This document shows positions 11,653-24,357 of a DNA stretch of 64,000 bases, in pieces. Below the pieces are notes generated by a model. That model was given only the letters and a program-made list of their open reading frames with translations. It made no database searches and was not told where the DNA came from. The number at the start of each line of letters is the position of its first letter. Position 1 is the first letter of the stretch. The DNA comes from Isoetes taiwanensis (Eukaryota > Streptophyta > Lycopodiopsida > Isoetales > Isoetaceae): positions 20,859,726-20,923,725 of the forward strand of contig JAJEKV010000002.1 in NCBI GenBank assembly GCA_021234155.1. Reading direction: 5' to 3'. Made by a program: the position numbers and the translations under genes.

Positions 11653-13855
11653 ATGCAGCCACATAATGAACTACTTGTACATTTATATACCCCCATGCCT
11701 ATGGGCATGAACAAGCTTGCCTCTGCCTCGGTGCTTGTGAATGGTGAGCCTTCAGGTCCCTTTCATCTCCAAAAAGGAATAAGGCAAGGATGTCCATTAG
11801 CTCCTTATCTGTTTGTGATTATGGCTAGTCTTCTTACAAAAATGGTCAAGTTCAAAGTAGAAGAAGGTGCAATGTCTGGACTGTCTCTTCCAGGTCAAGG
11901 TGGAAAGCTTACAATTACGTAGTATGCAGATGACACCTTCATGTTCCTTAGGTTTGATGATAATAGTTTCCAATCCTTCTGTGATATTCTAGTTGCATTT
12001 AAGGATACCTCGGGTATTGAACTCAATGCCAGCAAATGTTCTACTCTATGGGCCCTTGAAGGGGATATTGATCCACATGCTAAAGTACTTGGTTTCCCGG
12101 TGATGGCAATAGGAGAGACTGTTAAGCTCTTGGGTCTTCCACTATCTCTCCCGGATAGCATGAAGGGCATGTGGTCCCCAATCTTAAACAAACTCAGAAA
12201 GAAAATGGGATTGTGGTCCACCACGGGACTATCAGTCTCTGGTAGACTTACGGTGGCTAATGCTGTCTTTGCAGCATGTCTACTTCTCATTAGTGATAGT
12301 AGCTCAAAAAAGTATATACAATCAGATACAAGTCATCATTAGGAATTTTATTTGGGGAGGAAATTGAAAAGTGGCATGGTGAGAGCTATGCAAAGATAAG
12401 AGAGATGGCGAATAGGATGTAAGGACCTCTTTATACAGGCATGCACTACATGATGTTTGGCATGCACTACATGACAACTCCCCCTCAGCCATGATATTTG
12501 TTAAACACTGCCTCGATCAATGTAAGCTCAAACGTAAGCCATCACTTAGGGACGGACTAGGGGCCTTCTTCTACAATTCTAAACTAGCTCCAAGTACCTC
12601 CCCAGTGATGAGAAAGGGTACTCCAGGCCTGGATGAAGGTGCTATCTGTATGCTCCCCAGCTGATATTCCTAATGAGGCTGGAAATATCAGTATCTTTTG
12701 GAATATACAAGTTTGGAACAGGGAAGGTCTCCCTTTGGCCTTGGTTCATCCCCGCATATTTGGAGAATAGAAAGGTAATTCAGTATTTACAACATTTATC
12801 GGTGAATGACAGATGGATATTTCGGACTAGATTTAAGTACAAGGTACAAAGGGCAGGGGAAGGTGATAGAAAGGTAGTACGTGAGATTCTAGGTAATATC
12901 AAAGATCGCTAGGGTGTTCCGGGCCCTAAGGAAGTATGGCGGTGTGTTCGAAATGAAAGGTACTATGTGGCGAATATCTATTGTGCATTGTGTGCTGATG
13001 GAACTCCACTAATAGCAGAGGTTAGGATGGGGGTAACAATAGTGGTTGCTAAGCTTCTCGTATCTAGTTCATGGAAATCTATCTGCTCAAAGAAACTTCA
13101 GTTTTTTAGGTGGACTACACTTCAAGGGGGTCTCAGTACTAAACATGTTCTACTTCGGAAAGGGATTGTGGCTGGTGATATGTGCCTGTTGGGTTGCCAA
13201 TCACGTGAGTCGATCATGCAATCTCCTAGGTTTTCCTGATCTTGGGGATATAACTGGCCCATCTTGTCTGGCCCAATCTGCTCATTAGAACTGATAAATG
13301 TATAATTACTGCCTCCATGACCAATGTGGCACCATGGGGAGGCACAGATGTGATGTGGCATTAGGGGGGCAAGGAACTTTAGTGGCAAAACTGAAGAACC
13401 TTACCATGGAAGTGGCTCTAATGGCCTTGTCCCACCATATAAAGATGGGTGTGGCATACAATAAATAGTTGGATAGAGTAGGTAAATTGGAAGGATTCTA
13501 CAACTACTTCAGATGTCAATGGTTGGATGAAGAAGGTTCACCCCCTATATATGACAGTGGGATCCACACTTTTGGTAACTAAGTGTCTTGTATGCGTTGA
13601 AACCTTTTGGTGTGTGGAAACCGGATTTACCCACCTTATAGTATCTACCTCTGCGGAGAAGGTGACATTTCTCTATAGTACTTACATGCAGGGAAGAAGA
13701 GCAGATATTCTAGTAGTACACTCACCCCTAGTCCAATGGGCAAGTCACATATAACTTTTCTGTATGTCCCATTAAGGAGGCTCTTTTGTAATATTTTCTA
13801 TCTACAATAATAGCATACTCCTACTTTCAAAAAAAAAAAAAAAAAAAAAAAAGAA
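11653..13855 (+). mobile_element. 5'-truncated LINE (L1-type) retrotransposon remnant with poly(A) tail
   Basis: The 5' end is missing. Coding similarity starts inside the reverse transcriptase. GIRQGCPLAPYLF (about 11788-11826) is the conserved RT motif, and YADDT follows after an in-frame TAG at about 11920. The frame at 11941-12342 carries the palm/thumb region (SGIELNASKCSTLW, GLPLSLPDSMKG, LSVSGRLTVANAVF). A degenerate FIWGG...KVAW-type segment follows at about 12340-12380. Downstream frames to about 13290 are broken. The element ends in an A-run (from about 13830) followed by AAGAAAAAAG, as expected for target-primed retrotransposition. I did not find a convincing target-site duplication. 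It is inactive, with stops and frameshifts throughout. Confidence 0.85.
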
Positions 13856-13859
13856 AAAA

Positions 13860-15430
13860 GCGATCTAAGTTTTTTAGAAGCTCATTTATATTATCACGTG
13901 GAGGCCTATTAGCTTTTACTTCCATAGTGATGACCCATAAGATAAACATGGAATGCAATTTTCAAAAGCTAAATATTCTCACAATATACTCTTCCACTTT
14001 TAGCACCAATGTGATGTCAGCCCCACAATCTCGGGTTTGATTCTTTTTGATAAGTAGGAAACAAGTAACTTATAGCCTAGGAATATTTATCAAGGTATGC
14101 TTCTCCATATATCTAAAAGTTGCACATTATAATACTGCTACAATGTCTAGCCCAACGATTGCTTTATAGCTCAATGAAGTTGGGGATTTTTCTAGTAAGA
14201 GATATGGTGATAAAAGGAGTTGACGATAGGCAATTTTTCTAGTAAAAGATATTGTGACAAAAGAGTTGAATATATAAGTCTGAAGAACGTAAAAACCTGT
14301 CAGGTTATTTTAGCCCTTTAAGCCAATAAGATTTTGACACGTGGCAATCTTTTTGCAAACCTATTGCTATTGCATTCCGATTTTGTTGGTCCACATTCCA
14401 GGTTTTGTTCTGCTGCTACTCTCGATTCTGCAAAGAGATTATCAAAGAGCGCCCGATTGACAAGTATCGAGGGCTAAAAATAGCCTGACATTCACATTGA
14501 GTGAATGGCCCTTTGGACAACATTCTAGTGCAATCAAACCGGCTTTCTCCTCTGGCGTCAGCCGATTTTCTTGCATTGGAATGTTGCCCAGCAAACCGTT
14601 CCCTTATACGAAAAAAACATGCCCTTAAATTTCATCGTCTTCTTGGAAAGCAAAAACTTTTGTCGGGCGTCTTGATCGTTCTTGCCAGAAACCACTTAAA
14701 TTTCAAGCTCATGTTTTTTCGCTGGAGAATTCTTGTGAGCAGGCAATTTCATCTTGCTCATGGGCAGCCTTGCTCGCCCTTGTTTTTCAGGGCAAAATTT
14801 ACTCTTTATATTCTAGTTAAGGTGCTGCCAATACGCATGTTTCTAAAATTACAAGAACAATAATGTAAGAGTACCAAGCAGGATGATAATGGTGTTGACA
14901 AGATCCGTGAAATTGTGTGTGAGGAATTAGTAAGAAACCCTTTCAGTCATTCCAGGTAAATGCACTTTGATAGTTTTTCCCATGTTTAAAACTTAGGAAA
15001 CAGCTGTTAGACGACATGTTAAGTGCAGAGTAAAATTTTTTGAAAGAAGAGGAAGAATAAGAAGAAGAAGAAGCAAAAAGAGCTCGGTCAATGTCCTTTA
15101 GACATGGATGAATAGTCCTTTGCCGTGAACATGATTACATGTTGCAGAGGTATAAAAATAAGTCTGAAGCATTAGCATTCAGAATAATGGGCTTTAGAAT
15201 TATAAAACGATTGTGAACTATATTGTTCCCATGTTTGTTAAAGATGGAAGTATGCCAAGATGCTCAACAAAGTTTGAACATGATGATATACCGAAACAAG
15301 CACTCTTGGACATCCCTTATGTCAGGGTATATTGAATGTAGACAATCACAACATGATTTATTGTCTACCAGGCATGCAAGATGATAGGGTATTATCCTAG
15401 ATGTTTTACAAGATGAAGGGTGTATCCTAG
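13860..15430. other. Non-coding stretch
   Basis: One 120-codon ORF (14501-14863, plus) has no recognisable domain or context and is probably chance. There is an A/G-rich patch near 15045-15075. Nothing else is supported. Confidence 0.4.
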
Positions 15431-15439
15431 ATGTTCAAT

Positions 15440-15770
15440 GATTGTAAGACTTGGAACAAGGTCGGTAGAAACATACAGAGATTAAGAAATCGGGGTTTGC
15501 AAAAAGAGTTTTTGTTGGTAACGCACTGATCCACATGTACACAAAATGCAGTTCTCTTGTAGAAATAGAAGAAGCTAGCAAGTTGTTGTGGATGCATGGA
15601 GCACTTATTTCAGAATATGAGAATTAGTTTAGGCACAAAGCGTTGAAATGCTTCACATCAAACGAATGAAACTCTATTGCATTGCATTTTGTTTCTTAGG
15701 TTTATTGAATAAGGGTGCATTAAACATCGAGAAAGAAGTCTTGCAGGGTCCAAAACACCACATTGTAGCA
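15440..15770 (+). pseudogene. PPR-repeat relic
   Basis: One frame reads KKSGFAKRVFVGNALIHMYT KCSS (written in two parts), the signature of a plant PLS-class PPR repeat (GNALI-MY-KCGS). It lies within about 120 bp, with stops and frameshifts on both sides. A second weak fragment (LNKGALNIEKEV) follows at about 15,700 in another frame. It is probably a degraded PPR copy from the same large family as the gene at 55.2 kb. Confidence 0.55.
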
Positions 15771-16559
15771 GACTTTCCATACGTGGTATCAGATTTAATT
15801 ACTTATTTCTTATTGAGTCTTAAAAATTGCAGCATTGGATAGCAATTCGGTGTTGGAATGTAGTAAGACCAGTGTTGTTGAAACATGTAGAGTTTATTGC
15901 TTTTCTATGATAGTTTCCTCTAGTTGTTAGTCATTAAGAAAGTAAATAATTTATTTGAGGTAGACTACTTTTGTTTGGATATGATATTTCTTACTCCTAC
16001 AAATAGGACTAAATAAAATTCAAGACTAAAAATATTCCTTGTATGTATTAGTGACTATAAACAAGTGGGATGTTCAAAAATGATCAACCGGCATAAGCTT
16101 TTGTTCTAGGAATATACATTTGTTACGGAATCAATTGGATGACCCTTAATATTAGGAAAAACAAGCAATACTCATATTTTATTGAAAAGGGTATGTTCTT
16201 CTGATGAATGGAACACCATGGCTCCCTTTTCCTCTTGGAGTTGGTTTTCTGGACCTTAAGAATGAATCGGATACAGAAAACAAGACAAGAAGAAATATGA
16301 GCATAACTAGAGCAAATCGTTCCTCCAAACTGAAAAATGTTCGATCCAATGCCTTCATTATGACAAGCTTATGGCAAAACATCGGATTTTACAAAGAAAT
16401 AATTTTTGAGGTAGAAAACACACGATTTTTAATGGTTTTGTGTGGCGCGCAACACAACGAAAAAGGTGCTCCAATACCCTAAGAAATACCCCCAAAAAAT
16501 ACCTATGAAATCCCCCTTTTCTGTCAAACAATGGGAGATAAAATGTATTTTTGGAATCG

Positions 16560-16890
16560 GGGTATTTGGCCACAATCCCCCTTTTTCTCATTTGCATGTT
16601 AATACCCTATTAAACTAGTGTCGCAATCCCCCATTCAAAGAATGTGAATTCATACCCTATTATCATTCGTAAGAGATAACACCCTGTTACAAATGATACC
16701 CCATTCCAAATAATATACCCTGTTTCAAATAACACCCTGTTACAAATAATACCCCATTCCAAAGAACATACCCTGTTTCAAATAACATACCCTGTTCTCC
16801 AAATAACCCTGTTATCATTCGTGAGATAATACCCTATTGTCATTCATAAGAAAATGCCCTGTTATACATTTGTAAGATAATACCCATTTC
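16560..16890. repeat. Degenerate short repeats, ATACCCTGTTAC/ATACCCCATTCC
   Basis: About a dozen variants of AATA(C)CCTGTT or ATACCCCATTCCAAA are strung together with irregular spacing, mixed with copies of TTATCATTCGTAAGATAA. It looks like an old, slipped minisatellite. No coding potential. Confidence 0.6.
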
Positions 16891-19039
16891 AAAAATACGT
16901 TGATAAGTAACAAATTGAACCAGCAACAAATTGATAAGATTTCTCATTATTTTCAAAAACAAGAAGTAATAACCGATCGATTTCAAGAAACAAATCGATA
17001 CACAAAATTCTCGCTTGTCCGGGGCTGTTTTCTAGCAGTTAACCGGGAGTTTTGCTCAACAAGTACTCTACCACTAAGTCCAACTTACGTGTTTGTGTAG
17101 TTCTCCTAGTAGTTATGAACGTCATTTTGCTTTGTTCTTCTCGCCATGAACTTGTTCAATTCGAGAATACATTTGATCCACGTTCGAGATTTTCGGAAAA
17201 GAACATGCATCTGACCTCTTTTTCCTTCACTGCTGCGAAAAGACAACATATTAAAAAAGAATGCAAGCATACTCAAGTTTGATTTTAATCACATTGATAG
17301 GCGGTTTTACCTTAACTCCAAGGTGTTCACATGGATTGCATACTTCTCTTGAGAAGAGACAACATTCTCCTCCTCTTCCAAAAAGCGAACAAATAAAAGC
17401 AAGTCAAGACTAAGTATGAACTTAAAGATAAAAATGAACTTAAAGGTGGAATGCTGCAGATTCCTCCCACGTTGTACAATTATTGAAATTGTGGACTAAA
17501 TATTGCTAAAATTATGGACTAAAAGACAAGATCATGCGAGAAATGCCATGAATGCATGATTAAGCCTTTAGCTTGATAAAAATTCCATTTATACAAAAGA
17601 TACCTATACTTTGCAAGTCTATGAAGGTGGTTCGTGAACTTCGTGCGATACGATAGAGTTATTAAGCATCTTGTGGTCAACGGTAGTGATGCAAGTTCCT
17701 TTTTGGACGTGACAAGAGAGTCTGCGGCAATGCACGTTTCTAGAAAACATTCCCCCTCATAGCCGCATTGGTACTTGCATCGACCCTGCATTGGTACTTG
17801 CATGCCGGTGCTAAGCGTTCCACTATTGCATTAGCTAACCTAGTGCCACTTGCATGGGTTGTTCAAGTTGGCTCTGCGTTCTAAGCATAGTTAACCCATT
17901 TTCCAAGTCCTTACAATATATGGAGGACGGGACACATGCAAACCCAGTGCGCTAATAATAAATGGTTTTGTCGATGAGGGCGTTGTAGGCTGCCATAATT
18001 CATGCCAACAAAGTGTGACATGTTAAGCCCGGATCGGCAACCTTATGGCTTCACAATGACAAGAGAGAAGCGGTATATATGAGCATTTTGGACCCATTGT
18101 ATGACATGTAGAAATTGCATATGGCAAGTAGGAATTGGAGCGGATAGATACCCGTGGCGGGGAGGGGAGGGGTACCAAGTCGAGAGTAACCTGCAATATG
18201 ATTATGAAGGGTCGAGGCCCGATTGGTTATTGTCTCTGCAGATTGCTGCCCTTGCCTCTGAGCTTTTATTCCTACAAATGTAATTATATAATGAAGCTAC
18301 AACGAAATATGTAATGAGTTACTTTTAAATTGAACTGCACTATTTTAACAAATACACGAGGTGCTAGGAATTTCATTTGATGGTGCTCGCACCAATACTT
18401 GAGTCACAGAATCGCCCAGCGAACAAAACATCCTTGGCACTTTCGGTTAAAAACTCGCTCCCATACTTGGAAATGGAAGGCGAATGTTGAGAAAGACTTC
18501 TTTGGACTTCAATTGTTTCTGGATGAAGCATCCATTTGGACGCCATGTGATAATGCGGATCCAAGGACGGACACTTCTCCCATACCAACAACAGCCCCCT
18601 CTGCCTTGAGAAGAACCTTTGCATGTAAGAAGAGTGTTGCATCTAGAAATAGCAGCAACTGTCAATATTGAAATAACAGAAATGTCAATATTGAAATAAC
18701 AAAAATAACAGACCAAGGGGCCAAGAACTTGATTAGCCTATAAGAATTCCCACAGAATATGTCCATTTCACTAAAGAAGATTTGCAGGTAAAAGATTCTA
18801 AAGAGAAGGCCCTGGTAAGACTTTCTTTCCATATAATTTCTCAGCTAACAAGTCTAACAACAAATGAATAATCAGAGTGGATTTTGAGATGCAAAAGGAA
18901 GACAAAGAACCACAGTAATTGGATCTTTGATTTTGTGTCTGGCCTTGACACAAAGTATCTCAGATTTTTCTAAGCAATACTTCCGATTTGGCTATTTGCC
19001 TATCCACAATATGCAGTTAGCCATAGTCAATCCAGAAAA
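16891..19039. other. Mostly non-coding; possible coding fragment near 18.37-18.68 kb
   Basis: A minus-strand frame at about 18373-18642 reads as ordinary protein (e.g. KYGSEFLTESAKDVLFAGRF) and may be a captured or orphan exon. I do not recognise it and it has no clear splice partners. The rest is AT-rich with short chance ORFs. Confidence 0.35.
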
Positions 19040-19070
19040 AACCATCATTCAATTAAATTGGGTTTATGTC
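19040..19070. repeat. Left copy of 31-bp inverted repeat bracketing the 19-31 kb element
   Basis: This segment matches the reverse complement of 31347-31377 at 29 of 31 positions. The core CAATTAAATTGGG is itself partly palindromic. It lies outside all the mobile-element ORFs of this region, as does its partner. Confidence 0.65.
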
Positions 19071-19249
19071 TTAATTTTGGGACAAATTTCATATTGCATG
19101 TTTTTAGTAGCATATTCAAATTCACACATTTCACCTCAAAATTATGAAAACGTAATATCATGTTATTTACAAAATAGTCAATATTTCACAATATAGCACC
19201 ATATCATAAAAACGTGATAACAAAAATTTACATAGTTATTCAACTTTCT

Positions 19250-22150
19250 TCAAGCACCCCCAATGATATCATAGCCTTCTTCCTGACATCCTGAGGTATT
19301 GTAATTCTCGCATTTCTATTTGGAATAGTGTTTGGAGTCCATGAGTACAAAACACTTTCATAGTCTAGCCAAAGATCGGGATCACTTTCGATTTCTCCTC
19401 CATTTCTTTGTCCAACAATGAAAGTACCTTTCTTTATCCGATACGTTGGTCAACGATGCTTTGGACACCACCATTCCACCAGACATGGTTGAAGTTAATA
19501 TTACCTTCTTCTTTGCAAATATCGAGAGATAGTGAACCCCAACCACCTTTGGATATGTATCTAAATCTGGCGGCTTTACTACCACAAATTGGTGGCATTC
19601 CAAGTCGATTGGAAGGTTCATAAGCATCCATGCCTAGAAACTTTGGCCTATTGTTCTTAGGACCAACATAGTGTTTGTGTCGGAGGAGGAGCATATTGTT
19701 TTGCGAATGCTACTTACGGTGTCATCAAAATCCTCAAACACTGCTAAGGTCTTCCACCTAGTTTTAGGCAACCACCCTTCTTTCAATTCATCGAGGATGT
19801 GTCTATCTCCCCAACGGGTTAATCACCTTCTTCCAAGTAAGCCACCAAGGCACGGTTGGTGTCATCACGGATTGGTTTGCCAATGCTTTATATAGTCTTG
19901 GATTCCTTCCTTAGTCAATCCCAATTGCTTCACTTCTCAAAATGGGTTTTAAAGCTTTTGGTTGACCTAGAGGTATCATAGGCTTGCCATTCTCATCTCT
20001 ACGCCATATTTCCTCCCCTCCTCTCCACTCATCCTCACGAAGGTCTCATCTTCCATTGGAAGATTGGAATCCCATCTCTCACCCCAAAAAGTGAACTGCG
20101 AGAGGCACGGAATGACCTTCAAGATCCAATGTATAACCATCCACAAAGCTCTTCCAATCGGGCACTTCTTCTATGAGAGAAGCTATAGGGTTTGGAGTAG
20201 TGCATTCATGCAAGATTTCCATTAGCCTAGGAAAGTTGGTCCTTTGTTTCTTTGCTTCAAGATACAACTATATTTGCCAAATAATGCATCCACATCCTCA
20301 TGGGTATGCGGGGCATAAGAAACCCTAAATTAACTCTTTCAAATATCCCCCACGGTTTGTTAAGTAGGATAGGAAAGAAAACATCCACTGTTCTTATTTT
20401 GGCCAAACACAATTATCAAGTTGCAAGAGAAACCTTTTGGGTAGATCTTGAGGTTTAGCACGATGAAGTTGAAGCTCCAACATGTTCATTAGACCCATGC
20501 TTCCTAAACCTTGCCTTCTTTGAACTTTTTCAATATTGTTAGGGTTTCCATCTAACAATGCTCTATGTAGTGCTCGGCTAGCTGTAAGGTCCCGGAGGTG
20601 ACCATTGTATCCATTTTCATAGTTTCTCAAACACCTCATGATACTCCCAATATGAAAATGCGGACCATCACTCCACAACTCCAAACTAAAATGGCCATAG
20701 TAGGTTTGATTACGCCCATGCAAGATTGCCTTGATCATTGAGATCGTCAAAGGGTATGATCTTCCACATGACTTTGGTATGTACTTGAATTGTGGAAGAC
20801 AAGTCTTTTTTTGCTGGTCCATCTTGTCATGTATAATACATAAATAGTTATTGGGTTCCAATGCGGATAAAGTCCTCCACATCCAATAACATGATCTACA
20901 TGATAGTTGGTCAGTCATATGGTCCTTCATATGCTCCCTTATCCTAGCCCTTTGACTAGGTTGCACAGGTCTTATCAAGAGTCTCCTTCAACTTAGCACA
21001 TAAATTGCACTTTGCAAAGTTGTTTGAAGTTGCTATGGTGACATGATTGAAATGCTTCTTCCATAACCTACTAAAGCTAGGTTGGGATATTGGAAGAATT
21101 CCCAATTCTCGAAGTAGGGAATTCACTTCTTCAAAATACTCTTTTGAGTACAATGTGATGGCAACCTTTTCTCAACAACTGCTCTTCCCTTTTCATCCCT
21201 TACGCTTTTGTGTGGCATAGACTCGCATTGAAATCAATATATTTTTCAAATATCTCCCGGCGACCGGGGTCCTAATTGGTCTCAACAAACCATTATTTCC
21301 ATGTAAAGCAATCATGTTCCCCCCTGCTTTTTTTTTTTGCCAATTATGCCATGAAGAAGTTGGAATTGCATGGATACTACGCCATGCTTTTGCACATATC
21401 CATTTGCCTAGCAAAGGGTATCTTTTTGTTTGGTTTTCTTTCATCTTGAAGTGCATGCTTTCAAGATTGTGTACATGTAGGTCCTCCTCTCATCAAGCGG
21501 TGTACTCTTGAAAAGTGGCTCTTGCTTCCACCAATTGTTCTATTGTGAAGAATTGCATACAATCACTCCAACAACAATCTGAGCCCCTAACCTTCACCAT
21601 TGTCTCACGTTTGGTGTCACTAATCAACTTGGCTCTTTTGCTAGGATAATAATCCGCAACCGATACTTCTCCCCTTTTGCCTAGGTTTAGAGTTCCAACC
21701 GCCAATGGATCAATATCAAGACAATCATTGTCCCCAACAACCTCGGGCTCGGAAAAATATAATCCTCCACAAATTGAACACTACTTATAGGCCATGCCAT
21801 GATGCAAGGAACCTCCAATTGCTTTGACACAACCAAAACATTCCTTGTCACCCAAACCTTTACCTTTCCGGTTGTCTTCCAACATCGAAATTGCAATACC
21901 AATATTGTCTTCCCTAGCCTTTCATCATTACCGGCTTGACCGGGATCCGCTAGCACAATGACTCCTTGGCCTACTATTTCCTTGTTGCACTTGTGCATGA
22001 TTCTCACCTTCTTGTTCCTCCATTGCACCCTACTATAGAGGACTAATTGTTTTTCTTCAACATTCTTGCTAGGAGTTGGTTTTTCATTGATATTGCTCTT
22101 TTCACCATCTTGAGTTGGAGGGCACCATTGACCTAGGCAAATTGCACCCT
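19250..22150 (-). pseudogene. Decayed transposon-associated gene with HDKMD motif (DUF7869-like)
   Basis: A chain of minus-strand fragments reads in order from about 22150 to 19250: a region with a CxxC-like pattern; an LCAKLKETLDK segment (about 21000); NYLCIIHDKMDQQKKTCLP (about 20,840); HGRNQTYYGHFSLELW (about 20,710); LLQLDNC (about 20,400); LIEEVPDWKSFVDGY (about 20,150); and FVVVKPPDLDTYPK (about 19,580). This order and the HDKMD and LIEEVPDW phrases match my memory of a large family of eukaryotic mobile-element ORFs without a characterised function (Pfam DUF7869, name from memory). Stops and frameshifts separate the fragments, so it is inactive. It is divergent to the gene group at 26.7-30.9 kb. 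Confidence 0.6.
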
Positions 22151-22474
22151 TTTTAGTCAATGAGTAAGAAAAAATTATTACACCATAAGATAAAAAAGCA
22201 TTACATTTATGGAATATGTAGAGGTAAATCAAATTTTTTAAAAGCAAGAAATTCCTTGGAAATAGGTTTAATATAATAATAACAATGGGGTAAACGAAAT
22301 CATTTAAAACAAGAATTTTCATGGCAACAACAAGGAAATGACATTTATATAAATATATCAAATTTTAATTATCGAAAATTTGGATATATGATCTGAAAAA
22401 ACATATATAACTAATAGGCGTGAGAATTTATTATCCATAATAATATACCCTAGATAATATAGTCTGGGGAATTT

Positions 22475-22560
22475 AAATGCGCTGGCGTGTTATTTGAGGC
22501 AATAAATTATTCACGCTAAGAGCTAATTAACCCTATATAAATCCGGTTCACGCTCTCAAG
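22475..22560 (+). promoter_or_regulatory. TATA promoter copy 1 of a duplicated pair
   Basis: The order is AATGCGCtgGCGTGTTA, then CAATAAATTATTCACGCT, then CCTATATAAATCC (TATATAA at 22534-22540), then CACGCTCTCAA. The same order and spacing recurs at 23704-23794. The TATA orientation implies plus-strand transcription. An acidic ORF follows at 22842. Confidence 0.6.
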
Positions 22561-22841
22561 ACCATTCTCCCCATTTTTTTTTTTTTTTCGCCGCCATGAA
22601 GCGTTGCCCACCTCGGGCTTCATGAAGAACCGAGGTCTCGTCAAAGAGGCGTCGGGTTGAAGAACCCCTCTTCCCCGCTCATCGATTTCCTTGCCCAATT
22701 CTCCTCGATTCCGATTCGAGGATGATCTGCTGATTTTGAAGAGGAGGAGTTGAGCTCCTCCGATTCTCTCGATTACGAAGAGGAGGAAGAGGAGGAAGAG
22801 GGAGGAGTTGGAGGAAGAGGAGGAGATGTCCTCCCAAGAGC

Positions 22842-23228
22842 ATGAAAACGCAGCGGCGAGGTGGTTGGCTTGACCCCAAAACGCAGAATGAAATCTCGGA
22901 GGAGGAGGAGGAGGAGGAGGAGGAGGAGGATTGGGAAGAAGGTCGGCAGTTCGACCAATTTTTGGAGTGGTTAAGAGATGAACGGTTTGCATGTGATTTC
23001 TTTTTTTTTTTTTGTTTTTGCACCTTTCTTTCTTTTCTAACACCTTTCTTTCTTCTTTGTTTGGCGTGGAAGAAGAGTGATGCGATCCCGGGCGGCCCAT
23101 TTTTGTTTCCATTCTTACGAAGTTTTGGACACGCCTCAAGGGCAATTTTTTTCTCAGAATTGTGTGAAAAGCCTTGGCAACTGCTTCCAAGCCTTCGGAC
23201 ATCTGTACATACAACCTGCATTTTTTAA
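22842..23228 (+). CDS. Small acidic ORF downstream of promoter 1 (doubtful gene)
   Basis: The ORF encodes a basic N-terminus, a run of about ten glutamates from a GGA repeat, then FDQFLEWLRDERFACDF, then a Phe-rich stretch from a poly(T) tract. The first half could be a degraded first exon of the mobile element. The second half is low-complexity and probably not coding. The GGA-rich DNA (22,740-22,930) also creates Ser/Pro-rich ORFs on the other strand, which I regard as shadows. Confidence 0.3.
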   Translation: MKTQRRGGWLDPKTQNEISEEEEEEEEEEDWEEGRQFDQFLEWLRDERFACDFFFFFCFCTFLSFLTPFFLLCLAWKKSDAIPGGPFLFPFLRSFGHASRAIFFSELCEKPWQLLPSLRTSVHTTCIF

Positions 23229-23703
23229 TGAAATCAAACAGTTTTCTTCATAAACTTTGTCTTCAAGCGGTTTTCTTGAAACGCTTTTTTTTTCAGTACA
23301 TAAATTTTTTTGGATAAAATCAAACCTGTATTCTCCAATTATTTTGGCTCCAATTGTTTTCTCTAAAATTTTGTCTCTCTCTAGAATTTTGTATCTGCAA
23401 ATTTTGTCTCAACAAAGTCTCGGGAACACTATAAATCAACCACATGAGAAATCTCCGATTCGTCCACAAGTAACCATAGGAAATTTTCCCTATCGACCTA
23501 AAACAATTCCCCAACCTTACAAGTCATTTTTTAGCCTTCATAATTTTGCCTTTAAAATCATTTTTAATGTAGCCTATATAAAATTTCTAAATTCTATTTT
23601 TTGAATGCAATAAATGGAATAAAATGCCGTGGAGAATTTCTTGCATGAAATGCAATATTCTCCATATATACCATATACATGTCATAATCCGGCGGAAGAC
23701 CGA

Positions 23704-23794
23704 AATGCGCCACGGCGTGTTAATTCAAGCAATCAATTATTCACGCTTAACTTTTTTCTAATTGTGCCTATATAAATCCATTTTACGCTCTCAA
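23704..23794 (+). promoter_or_regulatory. TATA promoter copy 2 of a duplicated pair
   Basis: This repeats the arrangement at 22475-22560: AATGCGCcacGGCGTGTTA, CAATCAATTATTCACGCTTA, CCTATATAAATCC (TATATAA at 23769-23775) and ACGCTCTCAA. The conserved order and spacing over about 90 bp argue for a duplicated functional promoter. It faces the plus-strand gene group beginning at 26.7 kb; a plausible donor (TTGGTGAGC, about 23880) lies downstream. Confidence 0.6.
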
Positions 23795-24357
23795 AGTCAA
23801 AGTTCCTACATTTTCTTCCTTCCTTCATAACGATTTTGCCGGTTTAAACCTTTGTGTTTGGATCCGCCGTCCGAAATCTTGGTGAGCGATTTATATTCAT
23901 CAATGTTAGATGTTTGGTTTCGGCAATTCTAACTTACTAAAGACTCAGCCTTTTGTTCTCAGCAGCATCGCATGCGGAGGAAATCGGAGACTCAATTAAA
24001 ACCAAAAGCGGAGGACTAAGGTCTGCATGAATCGAAAAGCCTCGAATTAAAACCACAAGCATAGTCCTCCGTTCTTGAATCCTTCCGACCTCGAGAACTC
24101 AAGGTTAGTTTTCATTTAGTTTTAAGTTGCATCTCAATGGCGGGGTTTAATCCAAGAAGACAAGCTTTTGCATTTGCTCGAGGCAGAGGAAGCAGATGAT
24201 GTTTATGAAAACCGAATAGTTTTTATAAACTTCATCGCTTCTTTTGTTTCGAGTAAATTCTTGAGTTTCTCTCCTGAATTAATCATGCTATTGCATGCAA
24301 GTTTCTATTATGAATGTGTAGTAGAAAGCATTAGAAAAATCTGAAAGATAATATTTG

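Noticed and set aside
14501-14863. 120-codon plus-strand ORF
   Set aside because: No domain, no splice or promoter context, and composition typical of chance ORFs in this AT-rich DNA.
22516-23221. Large minus-strand ORFs (232 and 180 codons) with poly-Pro or poly-Ser runs
   Set aside because: They come from a GGA/TCC trinucleotide tract read in several frames and contain no domain; the two ORFs overlap each other in different frames.
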